From: an uncultured Flavobacterium sp.
GTDB lineage: Bacteria > Bacteroidota > Bacteroidia > Flavobacteriales > Flavobacteriaceae
Length of the DNA: 64,000 nucleotides
Direction: 5' to 3'
NCBI RefSeq assembly: GCF_937967675.1
Contig: NZ_CALBSN010000090.1
Span: 1 to 64,000 of the forward strand
Below are positions 55,867 through 63,732 of this stretch, piece after piece. Position 1 is the first letter of the stretch; every line of letters begins with the position of its first letter. A model generated the notes under the pieces. That model was not told the origin of the DNA. It did no database searches and worked only from the letters and a program-made list of their open reading frames with translations. A program made the translations under genes and the position numbers.

Positions 55867-58233
55867 TTATAGATTTATTTTGTCATTATCTTCAATATTA
55901 ATTTGAACCTCTTCTCTTAGTTTAATATTTGAATGTAAAAAGTTTCTATCCGCTAAAAGTTTAGTGACTTCATTATATACTTGTTTTTGACCTTTTGTAT
56001 CACGAATGGTTACAATAAGTGTAAAATCTTGGTTTAATTCTTCTCCATCTTGAATTGCTAATGTTTCAGCAAAATCTCTATATGTGCCTTTAATCTTAGC
56101 ATACCATTTTCTATTACTAGCCAAACTATCACGTTGTCTAGCATCTTTCATTTCACTTAAATTAACTGAATACTTTTTTACAGGTTGATACTTTTTACCA
56201 TAATTGAGTAATACTCTTTCGCGTGCATATTCACTCTCGGTATCTTTAATATGTGCACTTTTGTAATTTGAATCAAGTAAAATATTTTGCGTGTCTTCTG
56301 GACCAATTTCATTAAGAATGTTAGCTTTAGTAGTGTCACGTTCTTTTATGTTTTCATACGTACCAAACATTAATTCTAAATTTGATTGACAATATTCTGC
56401 ACCTTGTTTTTCTCTCAATACTGGTTGGCCAACTAAGGTAATTTTAATTTCCCCATAGAAAAACCCATCATCATCTATTAAACTTTCAGGAAATGGAAAT
56501 TCTAGTATTTCAATAAATTCACCACGATTAATATTTTCTTGTAGAATAAGTGTAATTTCATGTGGGTCATTATAGATTATTTTATCAGCCGATTCAGGAA
56601 TTCCAAATCCCATTTGATTTACTCTTTCTCTTATAGGTAGAGCAACACCAGTAGGATATTTTGCAGAATGAATTGCCAATGCTTTTAGTAATGTAGGATT
56701 AAATTTTTCCTTAATTTTAAAACTTAATTCGGATAATAAAGATGTTACTCTAGGAGTTGCAAAACTTGTTCCTATTATTTTTACAGCATTACCGTTATGA
56801 TCTATCGCATCAACTCCATTTTGAATTGTTCTACCAGCATTTAAACCAGCATTTCCACCAAACGAAACCAAATCAGGTTTGATGCTGTTTGCGGGACCTG
56901 GTCCAATTCTTGTGAATGGAGAGGGATGATTAATTTCAGCTAAATCATAAGTCTTTTTTGAATGAGCAACTGAACCTACAACTAATGAACGAACTGAATC
57001 TCCAGATCTAGCTACTCTACTTTTGGGATGACCTTTTTCAAAGTTTTTACAATTGCCTGTAGATTTGCAAATAATAACATCATTTGTTAATTGGATATCG
57101 TCTAAAGCTTTGCCAAAATCTGAGAAATCATTTATGTCTGACTCTGCTGCTGTACCAAGAGATAAATTCCAAATTTTTATATGATTATTTTTTTTAATTG
57201 CTTCTCTTATATTTTCAACTAATTCATCCTCATCTATAGTTTCTTGTTTTGAGTCAGGAAATACTGTAGCATCAAAAATTTTACAACCTGTGTTTCCAGT
57301 CCAATTTTTATTTTGTAATTGATCTCCATATATAATGACACTTGAAACACAAGAACCGTGCATCGGATCAATTAAATTGTCTGGGTATGATGAAAATTTT
57401 TCTTCTAATAACCAAGGTGCTAAATATGAATTTTTAGACACACCTGAATCTAACACACCTACAATTGGATATTCAATTCCTTCAGTTGGTAGTTTTACTT
57501 CTGCAGCTTTATCAGATTCAACGCTGTCAATTTCTACATGATATTTAGGCATAAAAGTTATAGATTCTAATGCTTCAAAATCAGATATACTATCTAGAAC
57601 TACTTTAGAGGCGTTTTTAATCTTAAAGATTATTAAACCGGGTGAATAATTAACTTCTTTGGCTTCGATATTATTTTCTTTGCAATAATTTAAAAATACA
57701 GTTTTTACAGATTGATTTAATTCAAAATTTAAAAAATCAATTAATGATATTTTTACATTTTGATTTTCTTCAATTTCAGCTATATATGGTTTGAATATTT
57801 CAACTGATTCAACAGCAGAAATACCTCTCGCATTTTTTGTATAATTTATGATATTGTTTTTTATTGCAATTCCTTCTTCAACACTATCAACTTTTACAAT
57901 TGCACTGTTAGAATCTAAAAAACCTATAATGTTATTTTTAGTTACTTTCCCATTAAAAATTTTTTGAATATCTTTTCTATGGGACTTTGCAATAGCATTA
58001 TCATCTATATCAATTTTTAAAGTCGCTGGTATAAAACTTCTTGATGATTTCCTTTCTTTAAAATCACCTATTAGCTCATCAATAGGGCCAATAAAACTTT
58101 CAGCTCTTTCAGCTAATGACGGTCCTGACAACTCCCATTTTGGTATGCTATCGTTACCACCGCCCTCAACTCTTCTATCATCAATTTTTTGCCTTTTTTG
58201 AAAAAGCTTTATTGGTAAATTCTTCTTTGCCAT
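55867..58233 (-). CDS. Cytoplasmic subtilisin-like S8 protease, IetS-like
   Basis: The 788-aa protein has a complete S8 triad: Asp262 in VGVLDSGV, His292 in MHGSCVSSV, Ser489 in IGTSFATPR, and oxyanion Asn in CKSTGNCK. The first 250 residues have no signal peptide and form a separate domain, and a long C-terminal part follows. A cytoplasmic S8 protease encoded 1 base after an AAA ATPase is the layout of IetAS, a toxin-antitoxin/defence pair first described in Agrobacterium and reported as anti-phage. IetS would be the toxic protease. Confidence 0.82.
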   Translation of the reverse strand: MAKKNLPIKLFQKRQKIDDRRVEGGGNDSIPKWELSGPSLAERAESFIGPIDELIGDFKERKSSRSFIPATLKIDIDDNAIAKSHRKDIQKIFNGKVTKNNIIGFLDSNSAIVKVDSVEEGIAIKNNIINYTKNARGISAVESVEIFKPYIAEIEENQNVKISLIDFLNFELNQSVKTVFLNYCKENNIEAKEVNYSPGLIIFKIKNASKVVLDSISDFEALESITFMPKYHVEIDSVESDKAAEVKLPTEGIEYPIVGVLDSGVSKNSYLAPWLLEEKFSSYPDNLIDPMHGSCVSSVIIYGDQLQNKNWTGNTGCKIFDATVFPDSKQETIDEDELVENIREAIKKNNHIKIWNLSLGTAAESDINDFSDFGKALDDIQLTNDVIICKSTGNCKNFEKGHPKSRVARSGDSVRSLVVGSVAHSKKTYDLAEINHPSPFTRIGPGPANSIKPDLVSFGGNAGLNAGRTIQNGVDAIDHNGNAVKIIGTSFATPRVTSLLSELSFKIKEKFNPTLLKALAIHSAKYPTGVALPIRERVNQMGFGIPESADKIIYNDPHEITLILQENINRGEFIEILEFPFPESLIDDDGFFYGEIKITLVGQPVLREKQGAEYCQSNLELMFGTYENIKERDTTKANILNEIGPEDTQNILLDSNYKSAHIKDTESEYARERVLLNYGKKYQPVKKYSVNLSEMKDARQRDSLASNRKWYAKIKGTYRDFAETLAIQDGEELNQDFTLIVTIRDTKGQKQVYNEVTKLLADRNFLHSNIKLREEVQINIEDNDKINL

Positions 58234-58234
58234 C

Positions 58235-59323
58235 TTATTCTACATTTAAAGCGTTTCTAACTTGTCTAATTGATATATCTAAATAATTTGCTATTTGTTT
58301 TTGAGGAATATGACTATCGTTTAAAAATTTAATCATTTCTTCAAATGAATACCTGTTGTTTTTTATGTATTTAAAATATTCAGAAAAAATATCTTCATAT
58401 TCAAAATCTGTCTTTTGGATTATTGCTCTATAATATGCACTATTGATTATTTTAATTATTTCAGAGTGAGACAGATTATTCATATATGTTTTTAGTACTT
58501 CAAATTTTTTTTCATCTGTAGCTAAATCTGAATCAATCTTTTTAAAATAAATTTCTAATATTTTTTTTATTTCTTCAGTATTTGGCTTATTTACATTTAT
58601 AACTTTTTCGAATCTTCTCCAGATTGCACTATCTAACAATTGTTCATGATTTGTGGCTGCAATTAAAATTCCGTTCTCTAAAAATTCGTCTATATTTTGT
58701 AACAAACTATTAATAACTCTTTTTAATTCTCCTGTTTCTTGATTATCATCCCTTGCTTTAGCTATAGCATCAAATTCATCTAAAAATAAAATACAGGGTT
58801 TGCTTTTTGCATAATCGAATAGTTTTCTGATATTTTTAGCAGTGTTACCTAATAATGATGATATTAGAGAATCGAATCTTGCAACAACAATTGGTATATC
58901 TAATTCTTTAGCAATGTGTTTAGCAATGGTAGTTTTACCACAACCAGGAGGACCATATAATAACAAAGAAAGGTTAACATCTAAACCCCTGCTTTTTATT
59001 TCATTTTTTGAATTAACTAATGAGATAAAATTATTTACTGGATCACTAATGCTTTCTGAAACAATTGCATCAAATTTAATGTCTTGTGGAAAAATTATAT
59101 CTGCAATATTTAATCTTGTATCATTATCTACAGGAGCATCAAATAATTGGTCTTTAAAAACAGGCAACCCTTTGGAGCCTTGAATTGTTTTCAAAATTTT
59201 ATCTGCAAGTTTATTATCTCCATCTTCTCTAAGTTTTTTTACAAGATGATTAGAGTAATTAATTACTTTTCTTTGATCATTGTTTAAACCGCCTTCAATT
59301 ATTTTTATTAGTTCAGTATACAT
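58235..59323 (-). CDS. AAA+ ATPase with C-terminal HTH, IetA-like
   Basis: The 362-aa protein has an FtsH/Cdc48-type AAA+ module: Walker A LLYGPPGCGKTTIA (about 124-131), Walker B ILFLDEFDAIA (about 178-188), sensor IAATNHE and Arg finger WRRF. The last 30 residues form a helix-turn-helix (HIPQKQIANYLDISIRQVRN). Paired with the S8 protease it corresponds to IetA, the protective or regulatory partner. It is first in the six-gene operon, and its tail could bind the 21-bp-spaced boxes just upstream. That last point is inference. Confidence 0.82.
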   Translation of the reverse strand: MYTELIKIIEGGLNNDQRKVINYSNHLVKKLREDGDNKLADKILKTIQGSKGLPVFKDQLFDAPVDNDTRLNIADIIFPQDIKFDAIVSESISDPVNNFISLVNSKNEIKSRGLDVNLSLLLYGPPGCGKTTIAKHIAKELDIPIVVARFDSLISSLLGNTAKNIRKLFDYAKSKPCILFLDEFDAIAKARDDNQETGELKRVINSLLQNIDEFLENGILIAATNHEQLLDSAIWRRFEKVINVNKPNTEEIKKILEIYFKKIDSDLATDEKKFEVLKTYMNNLSHSEIIKIINSAYYRAIIQKTDFEYEDIFSEYFKYIKNNRYSFEEMIKFLNDSHIPQKQIANYLDISIRQVRNALNVE

Positions 59324-59352
59324 TGATGTAAATTTATTTGGGTTTTATGATA

Positions 59353-59414
59353 CAAATATAATCAAATCGTAACACAAAATCAATAAATCGTAATTTTATT
59401 TTGTAAAATCGTAA
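59353..59414 (-). promoter_or_regulatory. Promoter with three 21-bp-spaced operator boxes
   Basis: AAATCGTAA occurs at 59364, 59385 and 59406, exactly 21 bp apart, so all boxes lie on one face of the helix. A perfect -7 box TATATTTG (minus strand, 59360-59353) lies 3 bases past the nearest box, 30 bases before the ATG. A weak further match (TTAGCGTAA) is at 59448, in the same 21-bp phase. Confidence 0.8.
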
Positions 59415-59587
59415 TAAATATATTTAAAAGTGTTGTAAAATAAGTATTTAGCGTAATTAAATTTTTAAATATTGATATTTTACTATTATAAATAATATCC
59501 CAATTGCAATTTACTACAGAATGTGTAGTGTTTTGCGAATAGTATATTTTTTAAGCTTTGGCAGTAAATTTGATTTATTGCCAAAAC

Positions 59588-59806
59588 TTAACTTTTCATT
59601 TCAATGTCGATGTAAGATTTTAGATTATACAATTCGATTTGGTTTTCATCGTCTCCTTCCAATTGTCCAATTTCAATAAACGCGATATCATTAGCAAATG
59701 ATTTTTCTCCAATTAGATGTTCGATGTGAACATAAACTGCCTCTCGAAGTCTTGGGTTGTCAATATCACTGGAATTTGCAACTTGATTGATGAAATCATT
59801 TTGCAA
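59588..59806 (-). CDS. Short open frame, possibly a 3' gene fragment
   Basis: The 72-aa frame (MQNDFINQVANSSDIDNPRL ... ) has only a TTG start, with a stop two codons before it. The sequence is acidic and soluble with no recognised domain (GQLEGDDENQIELYNLKSYI). It follows a truncated barrel-protein fragment at 22 bases. It may be a real small gene with TTG start or the remains of a longer one. Confidence 0.35.
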   Translation of the reverse strand: MQNDFINQVANSSDIDNPRLREAVYVHIEHLIGEKSFANDIAFIEIGQLEGDDENQIELYNLKSYIDIEMKS

Positions 59807-59828
59807 ATTCTAATCATTTTATTAATTA

Positions 59829-60293
59829 TTAGTAAAATGATTTCATATGCTTGATGTTGTCTTTTACACCTTTTGTTAAGTTATAAGATAAGGAAATAAA
59901 GAAACCTGGGACATAATTTTTATCGGATACATTTTCAATTGTATATTGAAGAGGTAAATTTTTTATCGATATACCAGAAGTTAAAGTTACTCTTTCATAT
60001 TTTCCAACTGTTAGACTTGGTCTAACAAAAAAGTTATCAAAAGTAAGGGATCCTTCAAAAGCGCTGACTCCAATTCCAATACTAAAACCCCAAGAAAAAT
60101 AAGTAGCACTTCTCATACTTGCTGTAAAAAATCCAACAAAACTTGGAGTGAAAATCGACTTATCGTTTTTCATTATGACATTTTCATTGCTCTGATTCAA
60201 TTTAACAGTGTGTGAATATTTATCAGAATGTAAACTACCAGCAACTCCTAAACTAGCATCTAAACGAAGACTTGTATAGGTTGAGAAACATAT
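59829..60293 (-). pseudogene. 5'-truncated beta-barrel protein fragment
   Basis: An open frame of 155 codons runs from a stop codon at 60294 to 59829 without an ATG in its first 50 codons. The translation (TSLRLDASLGVAGSLHSDKY, then SWGFSIGIGVSAFEGSLTFD and FISLSYNLTKGVK) alternates like the last strands of an outer-membrane barrel. The signal peptide and first strands are missing, so it is a remnant of a longer gene cut at about 60295. Confidence 0.65.
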
Positions 60294-60365
60294 TTAAAAA
60301 TTAAATTTTCAGTAGTCATTAAATTTTTATTAGATTAATTAGGCTGTTAATTTTTCAAAATTAAT

Positions 60366-60506
60366 CTAATCATTTGGTTTGTGTTTGTGTGGTTTTAAAT
60401 CAGGATGTTTAGGTTTTGTTTCAGGTGTGACTCTTCTTCTTTTGTCAGGTGTACCGTCTTCTTTTTTTGGTTTTGGACCTGGTTTTATCGCTTGAATTGT
60501 TTGCAT
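60366..60506 (-). CDS. 46-aa basic Pro/Lys-rich protein
   Basis: ATG at 60506 opens MQTIQAIKPGPKPKKEDGTP and ends PHKHKPND at a TAG. It is very rich in Lys, Pro and Arg (PDKRRRVTPETKPKHPD). No domain is recognised. It lies 49 bases after the next small gene, on the same strand. Its stop falls in a perfect 12-bp inverted repeat (60329-60340 with 60359-60370). Its reality rests on its start and repeated codon bias only. Confidence 0.45.
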   Translation of the reverse strand: MQTIQAIKPGPKPKKEDGTPDKRRRVTPETKPKHPDLKPHKHKPND

Positions 60507-60555
60507 GGTTTTACATTTTTAATTTTTATGAAAATTGTTGTTTAGCTTTAATAAA

Positions 60556-60741
60556 TCAATTTGATTTTCTACTTCTTTTTACAGAATAGGTAGTACTAGG
60601 TTTTTCTTTAGCTTCTTTTTTTGTGACGTATCTACCTGTTTCTGCGCTTTTGTGCTGTTTGTAGGTTTTTGATTTTTTTTCTTGAGCATTGCTTGTTAAA
60701 CTGAATGCTAGAGCTACTGCGAATAATAGAATTTTTTTCAT
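60556..60741 (-). CDS. Small exported basic protein with TGRYV motif
   Basis: The 61-aa protein has a good signal peptide (MKKILLFAVALAFSLTSNAQ). The mature 41 residues are very basic and hold SAETGRYVTKKEAKEKPSTT. The TG-R/K-[YF]-V ... A ... P-x-T-T pattern occurs in many small proteins of phages and plasmids, normally without a signal. Here it would be exported to the periplasm. The role is unknown. It is divergent from the truncated gene at 60926, with a nested palindrome between. Confidence 0.7.
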   Translation of the reverse strand: MKKILLFAVALAFSLTSNAQEKKSKTYKQHKSAETGRYVTKKEAKEKPSTTYSVKRSRKSN

Positions 60742-60782
60742 GATGTATTTAGTTGTATATAAATGACTCCTAAAATAATATG

Positions 60783-60877
60783 TTTTAACTGTATATAATT
60801 ACGGTGTTTTGCTACAAAATATTACGGTTTTACCGTAAAAAAAACACATAAAACACCGTAATTTTTTTAACTGTATA
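60783..60877. promoter_or_regulatory. Nested palindromes sharing one centre
   Basis: ATTACGGTGTTTT (60798-60810) and its complement AAAACACCGTAAT (60850-60862) are centred on 60830. Inside, TTACGGTTTTACCGTAA (60822-60838) has the same centre. Outside, TTTTAACTGTATA occurs as a direct repeat at 60783 and 60865. It lies between divergent genes, so an operator or cruciform is likely. Confidence 0.75.
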
Positions 60878-60925
60878 GTCATTACTTTGGTTGCTCAATT
60901 AATTACTAACCAAAACACAATTATT

Positions 60926-61201
60926 ATGAATGAACAACTCCAGAATGTCAGACAAAAGGTATTCTTTGTCTTGTTCTTAGCCTCCTTTTTACTATTAGGA
61001 AGTGCTAAGGTTTACTCTCAGACTAATAGCGGGCTTGCTTTTTCTTGGGATAAAGAAGTAGGCTGTCAGACTTATGATTATGATGACAGAAAGAAAGTTT
61101 TTATAGAAGATAATAGGAGAATCGGACTAGAAATCTGCGATATTTGTTTAGAAATCAGAGGCATTGTGGCAATAGCAATCAGCTTTCTTCTTCTTTATTA
61201 A
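60926..61201 (+). pseudogene. 5' remnant of a large surface-protein gene
   Basis: ATG 60926 opens MNEQLQNVRQKVFFVLFLAS with a signal peptide. The mature part SGLAFSWDKEVGCQTYDYDD continues with RKKVFIED. That opening is typical, from memory, of very long flavobacterial surface proteins. After about residue 67 the frame runs into a CGGACTAGAAATCTGCGAT stretch that resembles a dispersed repeat, then stops at 61201, overlapping the convergent gene by 23 bases. The body of the gene is missing. Confidence 0.6.
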
Positions 61202-61661
61202 TTCTATTTTCATTTAGTTTTACAACTGATCCATCGTAAATAATAGTTCCTCTTTCATGAAATTGTTCTACATATTTTACTATAATAAATCTATCAATTT
61301 GGTTAAATGTCATACAAAGACTCTCAACAGTAATGACTTTGTGTCTCATTATAATTTCAAGTATTTCAACATCGGGTTTTGTTGGTACTCTAGTTCCAAC
61401 AGTTCCAACTTGTTGTTGCATAAATGAAACTTGATTTTTTAATAAATCAAAAGTTTCTTCATTTAGATGTTTTAGATTTGTTTTAATTTCTAATAATTCT
61501 TTTTTTAATTTTTCAAAATCTTCATCAGATTTTTTACTAACAATGCTTTTTAAATCTTCAATTTCTTTGTTACGAGAACCATAATAAAAATACATTGAAA
61601 GTAATAATGAAATTATTGCTAATATATCAGCAGAGATAGATAGTAGATTTATGTTTCCCAT
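61179..61661 (-). CDS. Membrane coiled-coil protein with winged-helix-like tail
   Basis: The 160-aa protein has one N-terminal helix (DILAIISLLLSMYFYYGSRN). A coiled coil follows (KEIEDLKSIVSKKSDEDFEK and on to about residue 90). The C-terminal 65 residues look like a small winged helix (ILEIIMRHKVITVESLCMTF). It begins 2 bases after the Cas2/SinR-like gene and is surely cotranscribed with it. No family is recognised. It may anchor or report on its small partner. Confidence 0.65.
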   Translation of the reverse strand: MGNINLLSISADILAIISLLLSMYFYYGSRNKEIEDLKSIVSKKSDEDFEKLKKELLEIKTNLKHLNEETFDLLKNQVSFMQQQVGTVGTRVPTKPDVEILEIIMRHKVITVESLCMTFNQIDRFIIVKYVEQFHERGTIIYDGSVVKLNENRINKEEES

Positions 61662-61663
61662 AT

Positions 61664-61939
61664 TTAACTATTATTAGTCTTCATCCAATTATATTCTTCA
61701 TTGGTAAATCCAAATCCTGCCCATTCACCTGATAATTTAGCAACAAAAATTCTGTCATTTTGATCTATAAACTGTTTTAAATAATCTCTAATAGCAGCAC
61801 AGTTTGTATTATTAGAAGCAATTAACCAAACAGAACCAGATTGATGCCACCAATTACCGTAACTTTGTATTGCGTTTGTTAGACTATCGTAATCTCGACC
61901 CGGATTAGAAAGATCATATGAAATTGTGTATATATTCAT
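61664..61939 (-). CDS. Cas2/SinR-like small protein
   Basis: The 91-aa protein starts MNIYTISYDLSNPGRDYDSL, followed by SYGNWWHQSGSVWLIASNN and IDQNDRIFVAKLSGEWAGFG. This ferredoxin-like pattern (YDL near the N-terminus, SVWLI strand, D-R-I-F-V strand) is that of SinR-family proteins related to Cas2 and VapD. No CRISPR array, Cas1 or other cas gene is present, so it is not an adaptation module. Cas2-like proteins can be nucleases or toxins. It is paired with a membrane coiled-coil protein. Confidence 0.7.
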   Translation of the reverse strand: MNIYTISYDLSNPGRDYDSLTNAIQSYGNWWHQSGSVWLIASNNTNCAAIRDYLKQFIDQNDRIFVAKLSGEWAGFGFTNEEYNWMKTNNS

Positions 61940-62018
61940 TTTTGTAATATTTATTAGTCTCTATATTTTTGTAATATTTTTAGTTTGTGCTTTATTTTTA
62001 TGTTTATAGTTTTGGTTT

Positions 62019-62119
62019 ATAAATCCGCGCTATCGGTTTATTTTTTATTAATTGAACTCGGATTTTCAATCTTAAATAAATTGGCTAAGTACGGATTAGA
62101 AATCCGCGCTATCGGGATA
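62019..62119. repeat. AATCCGCGCTATCGG dispersed repeat copies
   Basis: AAATCCGCGCTATCGG occurs at 62020-62035 and again at 62104-62119. The second copy is preceded by CGGATTAG, so CGGATT-AGA-AATCCG forms a hairpin. A diverged copy lies near 61122. The second copy is inside the small gene at 62038-62202. Confidence 0.7.
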
Positions 62120-62202
62120 AAGCTTATTACAGTTACAACTATTGTAATGAGCAATCCTATTGAACCAATTATTGTTCCTGCTTTTGTATATTTTCCTTCC
62201 AT
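62038..62202 (-). CDS. 54-aa single-helix membrane protein
   Basis: ATG at 62202 opens MEGKYTKAGTIIGSIGLLIT and continues IVVTVISFIPIARISNPYLA to a TAA at 62038. One strong membrane helix spans residues 10-32. Residues PIARISNPY are encoded by a copy of the dispersed AATCCGCGCTATCGG repeat. A longer plus-strand frame here (61985-62236) was judged a shadow. The protein has no recognised family; tiny membrane proteins are common in defence and toxin pairs. Confidence 0.5.
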   Translation of the reverse strand: MEGKYTKAGTIIGSIGLLITIVVTVISFIPIARISNPYLANLFKIENPSSINKK

Positions 62203-62304
62203 ATACTTTAGTAGTATTAAAAAATTAATATTGTAAAATTATATGTTTTTATTTTCAGTGATTTTTATGGATGATCGTGGTTATTTAATGTTATATTGAT
62301 TTTA

Positions 62305-63732
62305 TTATTCAATAAGTTCATCTGAAGTTTCTTCAACGATTTCCCCCAAAGTGGAATCTACTTTATCAGCTTGTTCTTTTAATAATTTTCTGGCTCTTTT
62401 GTCTAATATTTTTGCAATTTTCGATAATCCAGGAATATTTTCAAGCTTTTCAACGGCATCAGATAAACTTGCACTTTTGTCTAATGCATCCATAAGTGGA
62501 TGATCTGATTTGTTATAATCAGAAATTAATTTTCCCGGGTTTTCAGAATTTACACTCAATATATTGTATAATAATTTTATTTTTAAATCTGCCGACACAT
62601 CTTTATCTTCAATATTATTTATTTGATGTGACAAACCTTCAAAAGTTTTACTTAAAACTTCTTTATGAGTATATTCTTCTATTAATCTTTTAGATAAATT
62701 TAGTTTCTTGTTAGAAGAATAAGCAATCCATAAAATAGGTATGTACATTGGAATAATTGCGAGAACAAATCTTGGACTATCCATAATTACATCATGTAAT
62801 GATTTACCCTTCCATATAAAAAAAACACTTAAAATAAATGGAATTAAAGACATGCCTATTAATCCCAAAGCTGCATTTCTAAAATTACCAGCATATTTTT
62901 TACTTTCTAATAATTCACTTTCTCTTTTTTCTGAATATGCAGAGGCTAAACCTGCTGTTAAAGCATTAGGTAATAGTTTATTTATTTTGTTTAAAACGTT
63001 ATCATGCTCATTTTTCCAATTCTCAATAGTTTTACTAAAGAAATCTTCTTTTTCTTTAATGAATAAATTATAATTATTTAATGTCTCATTTTTCGTTTTT
63101 GTAATCTCTGATTTAAGCAAATCTAATTCTTCACTTAAATCATTATAGGACTCTTCTAAATGGTCTTTTAATCCTTCAATTTTAATCTCAATATCAACAT
63201 CATTTTCATCTTTTTGAGTATCAGTAAAACCAAATATTTCTCTATGTAAGTTATCAATTTCTTTCTTTTTTGGTTGAATCGATTTATGTAAAACTTCAAT
63301 TTTAGCTATAATTTCTTCACCTTGATCAAAATTTTCTTCTAACTTTTTTAGTTTTTCAACTAAGACAGAATTATTTTCAAAATTTTCTTCTAAAGTTTCT
63401 ATACATTCGGTTATATTAGTAATTTTTGAATTTAATTCTGTGTTATAATCACTAATCTTTTGATAACAATCTTCAGATTTCGTTTTTATAGATTTTATTA
63501 GTGTTAAACTTTGTTTAGCTTCTTCAGCTTTTGCTTGCGCATTTTCAGCATTGGTTTTTGCTAATTCATAAGATTCATTACTCTTATTTCTATATTCAGA
63601 GGCTTTTTTTGATGATTGTTTAGCTTCCTTTTCATAATCAGAAGTTTTCTTTCCAATTTCTTTTTCAAGTTCTAAAAGTCTAGCCCAAAGTTTTTTTCTT
63701 TCACTTTCTAGATAATCGTATTTATCACTCAT
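62305..63732 (-). CDS. Large coiled-coil protein with two membrane helices
   Basis: The 475-aa protein has a long coiled coil (residues about 5-260, KKLWARLLELEKEIGKKTSD and many Glu/Lys heptads). A segment LPNALTAGLASAYSEKRESE precedes two membrane helices (AALGLIGMSLIPFILSVFFI and RFVLAIIPMYIPILWIAYSS), and a helical tail follows. The LPNALTAGLASAY-to-helix unit is one I associate with uncharacterised membrane proteins in defence regions, without a firm family name. It may sense membrane damage or act as an effector. It is alone on the minus strand. Confidence 0.7.
   Translation of the reverse strand: MSDKYDYLESERKKLWARLLELEKEIGKKTSDYEKEAKQSSKKASEYRNKSNESYELAKTNAENAQAKAEEAKQSLTLIKSIKTKSEDCYQKISDYNTELNSKITNITECIETLEENFENNSVLVEKLKKLEENFDQGEEIIAKIEVLHKSIQPKKKEIDNLHREIFGFTDTQKDENDVDIEIKIEGLKDHLEESYNDLSEELDLLKSEITKTKNETLNNYNLFIKEKEDFFSKTIENWKNEHDNVLNKINKLLPNALTAGLASAYSEKRESELLESKKYAGNFRNAALGLIGMSLIPFILSVFFIWKGKSLHDVIMDSPRFVLAIIPMYIPILWIAYSSNKKLNLSKRLIEEYTHKEVLSKTFEGLSHQINNIEDKDVSADLKIKLLYNILSVNSENPGKLISDYNKSDHPLMDALDKSASLSDAVEKLENIPGLSKIAKILDKRARKLLKEQADKVDSTLGEIVEETSDELIE

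Noticed and set aside
61664..61939. CRISPR adaptation gene cas2
   Set aside because: No Cas1, effector or repeat array nearby; the protein fits the SinR/Cas2-like solo group better.
61985..62236. 83-codon plus-strand open frame
   Set aside because: The opposite strand gives a cleaner 54-aa protein with ATG, one membrane helix and stop; the plus frame is its shadow.
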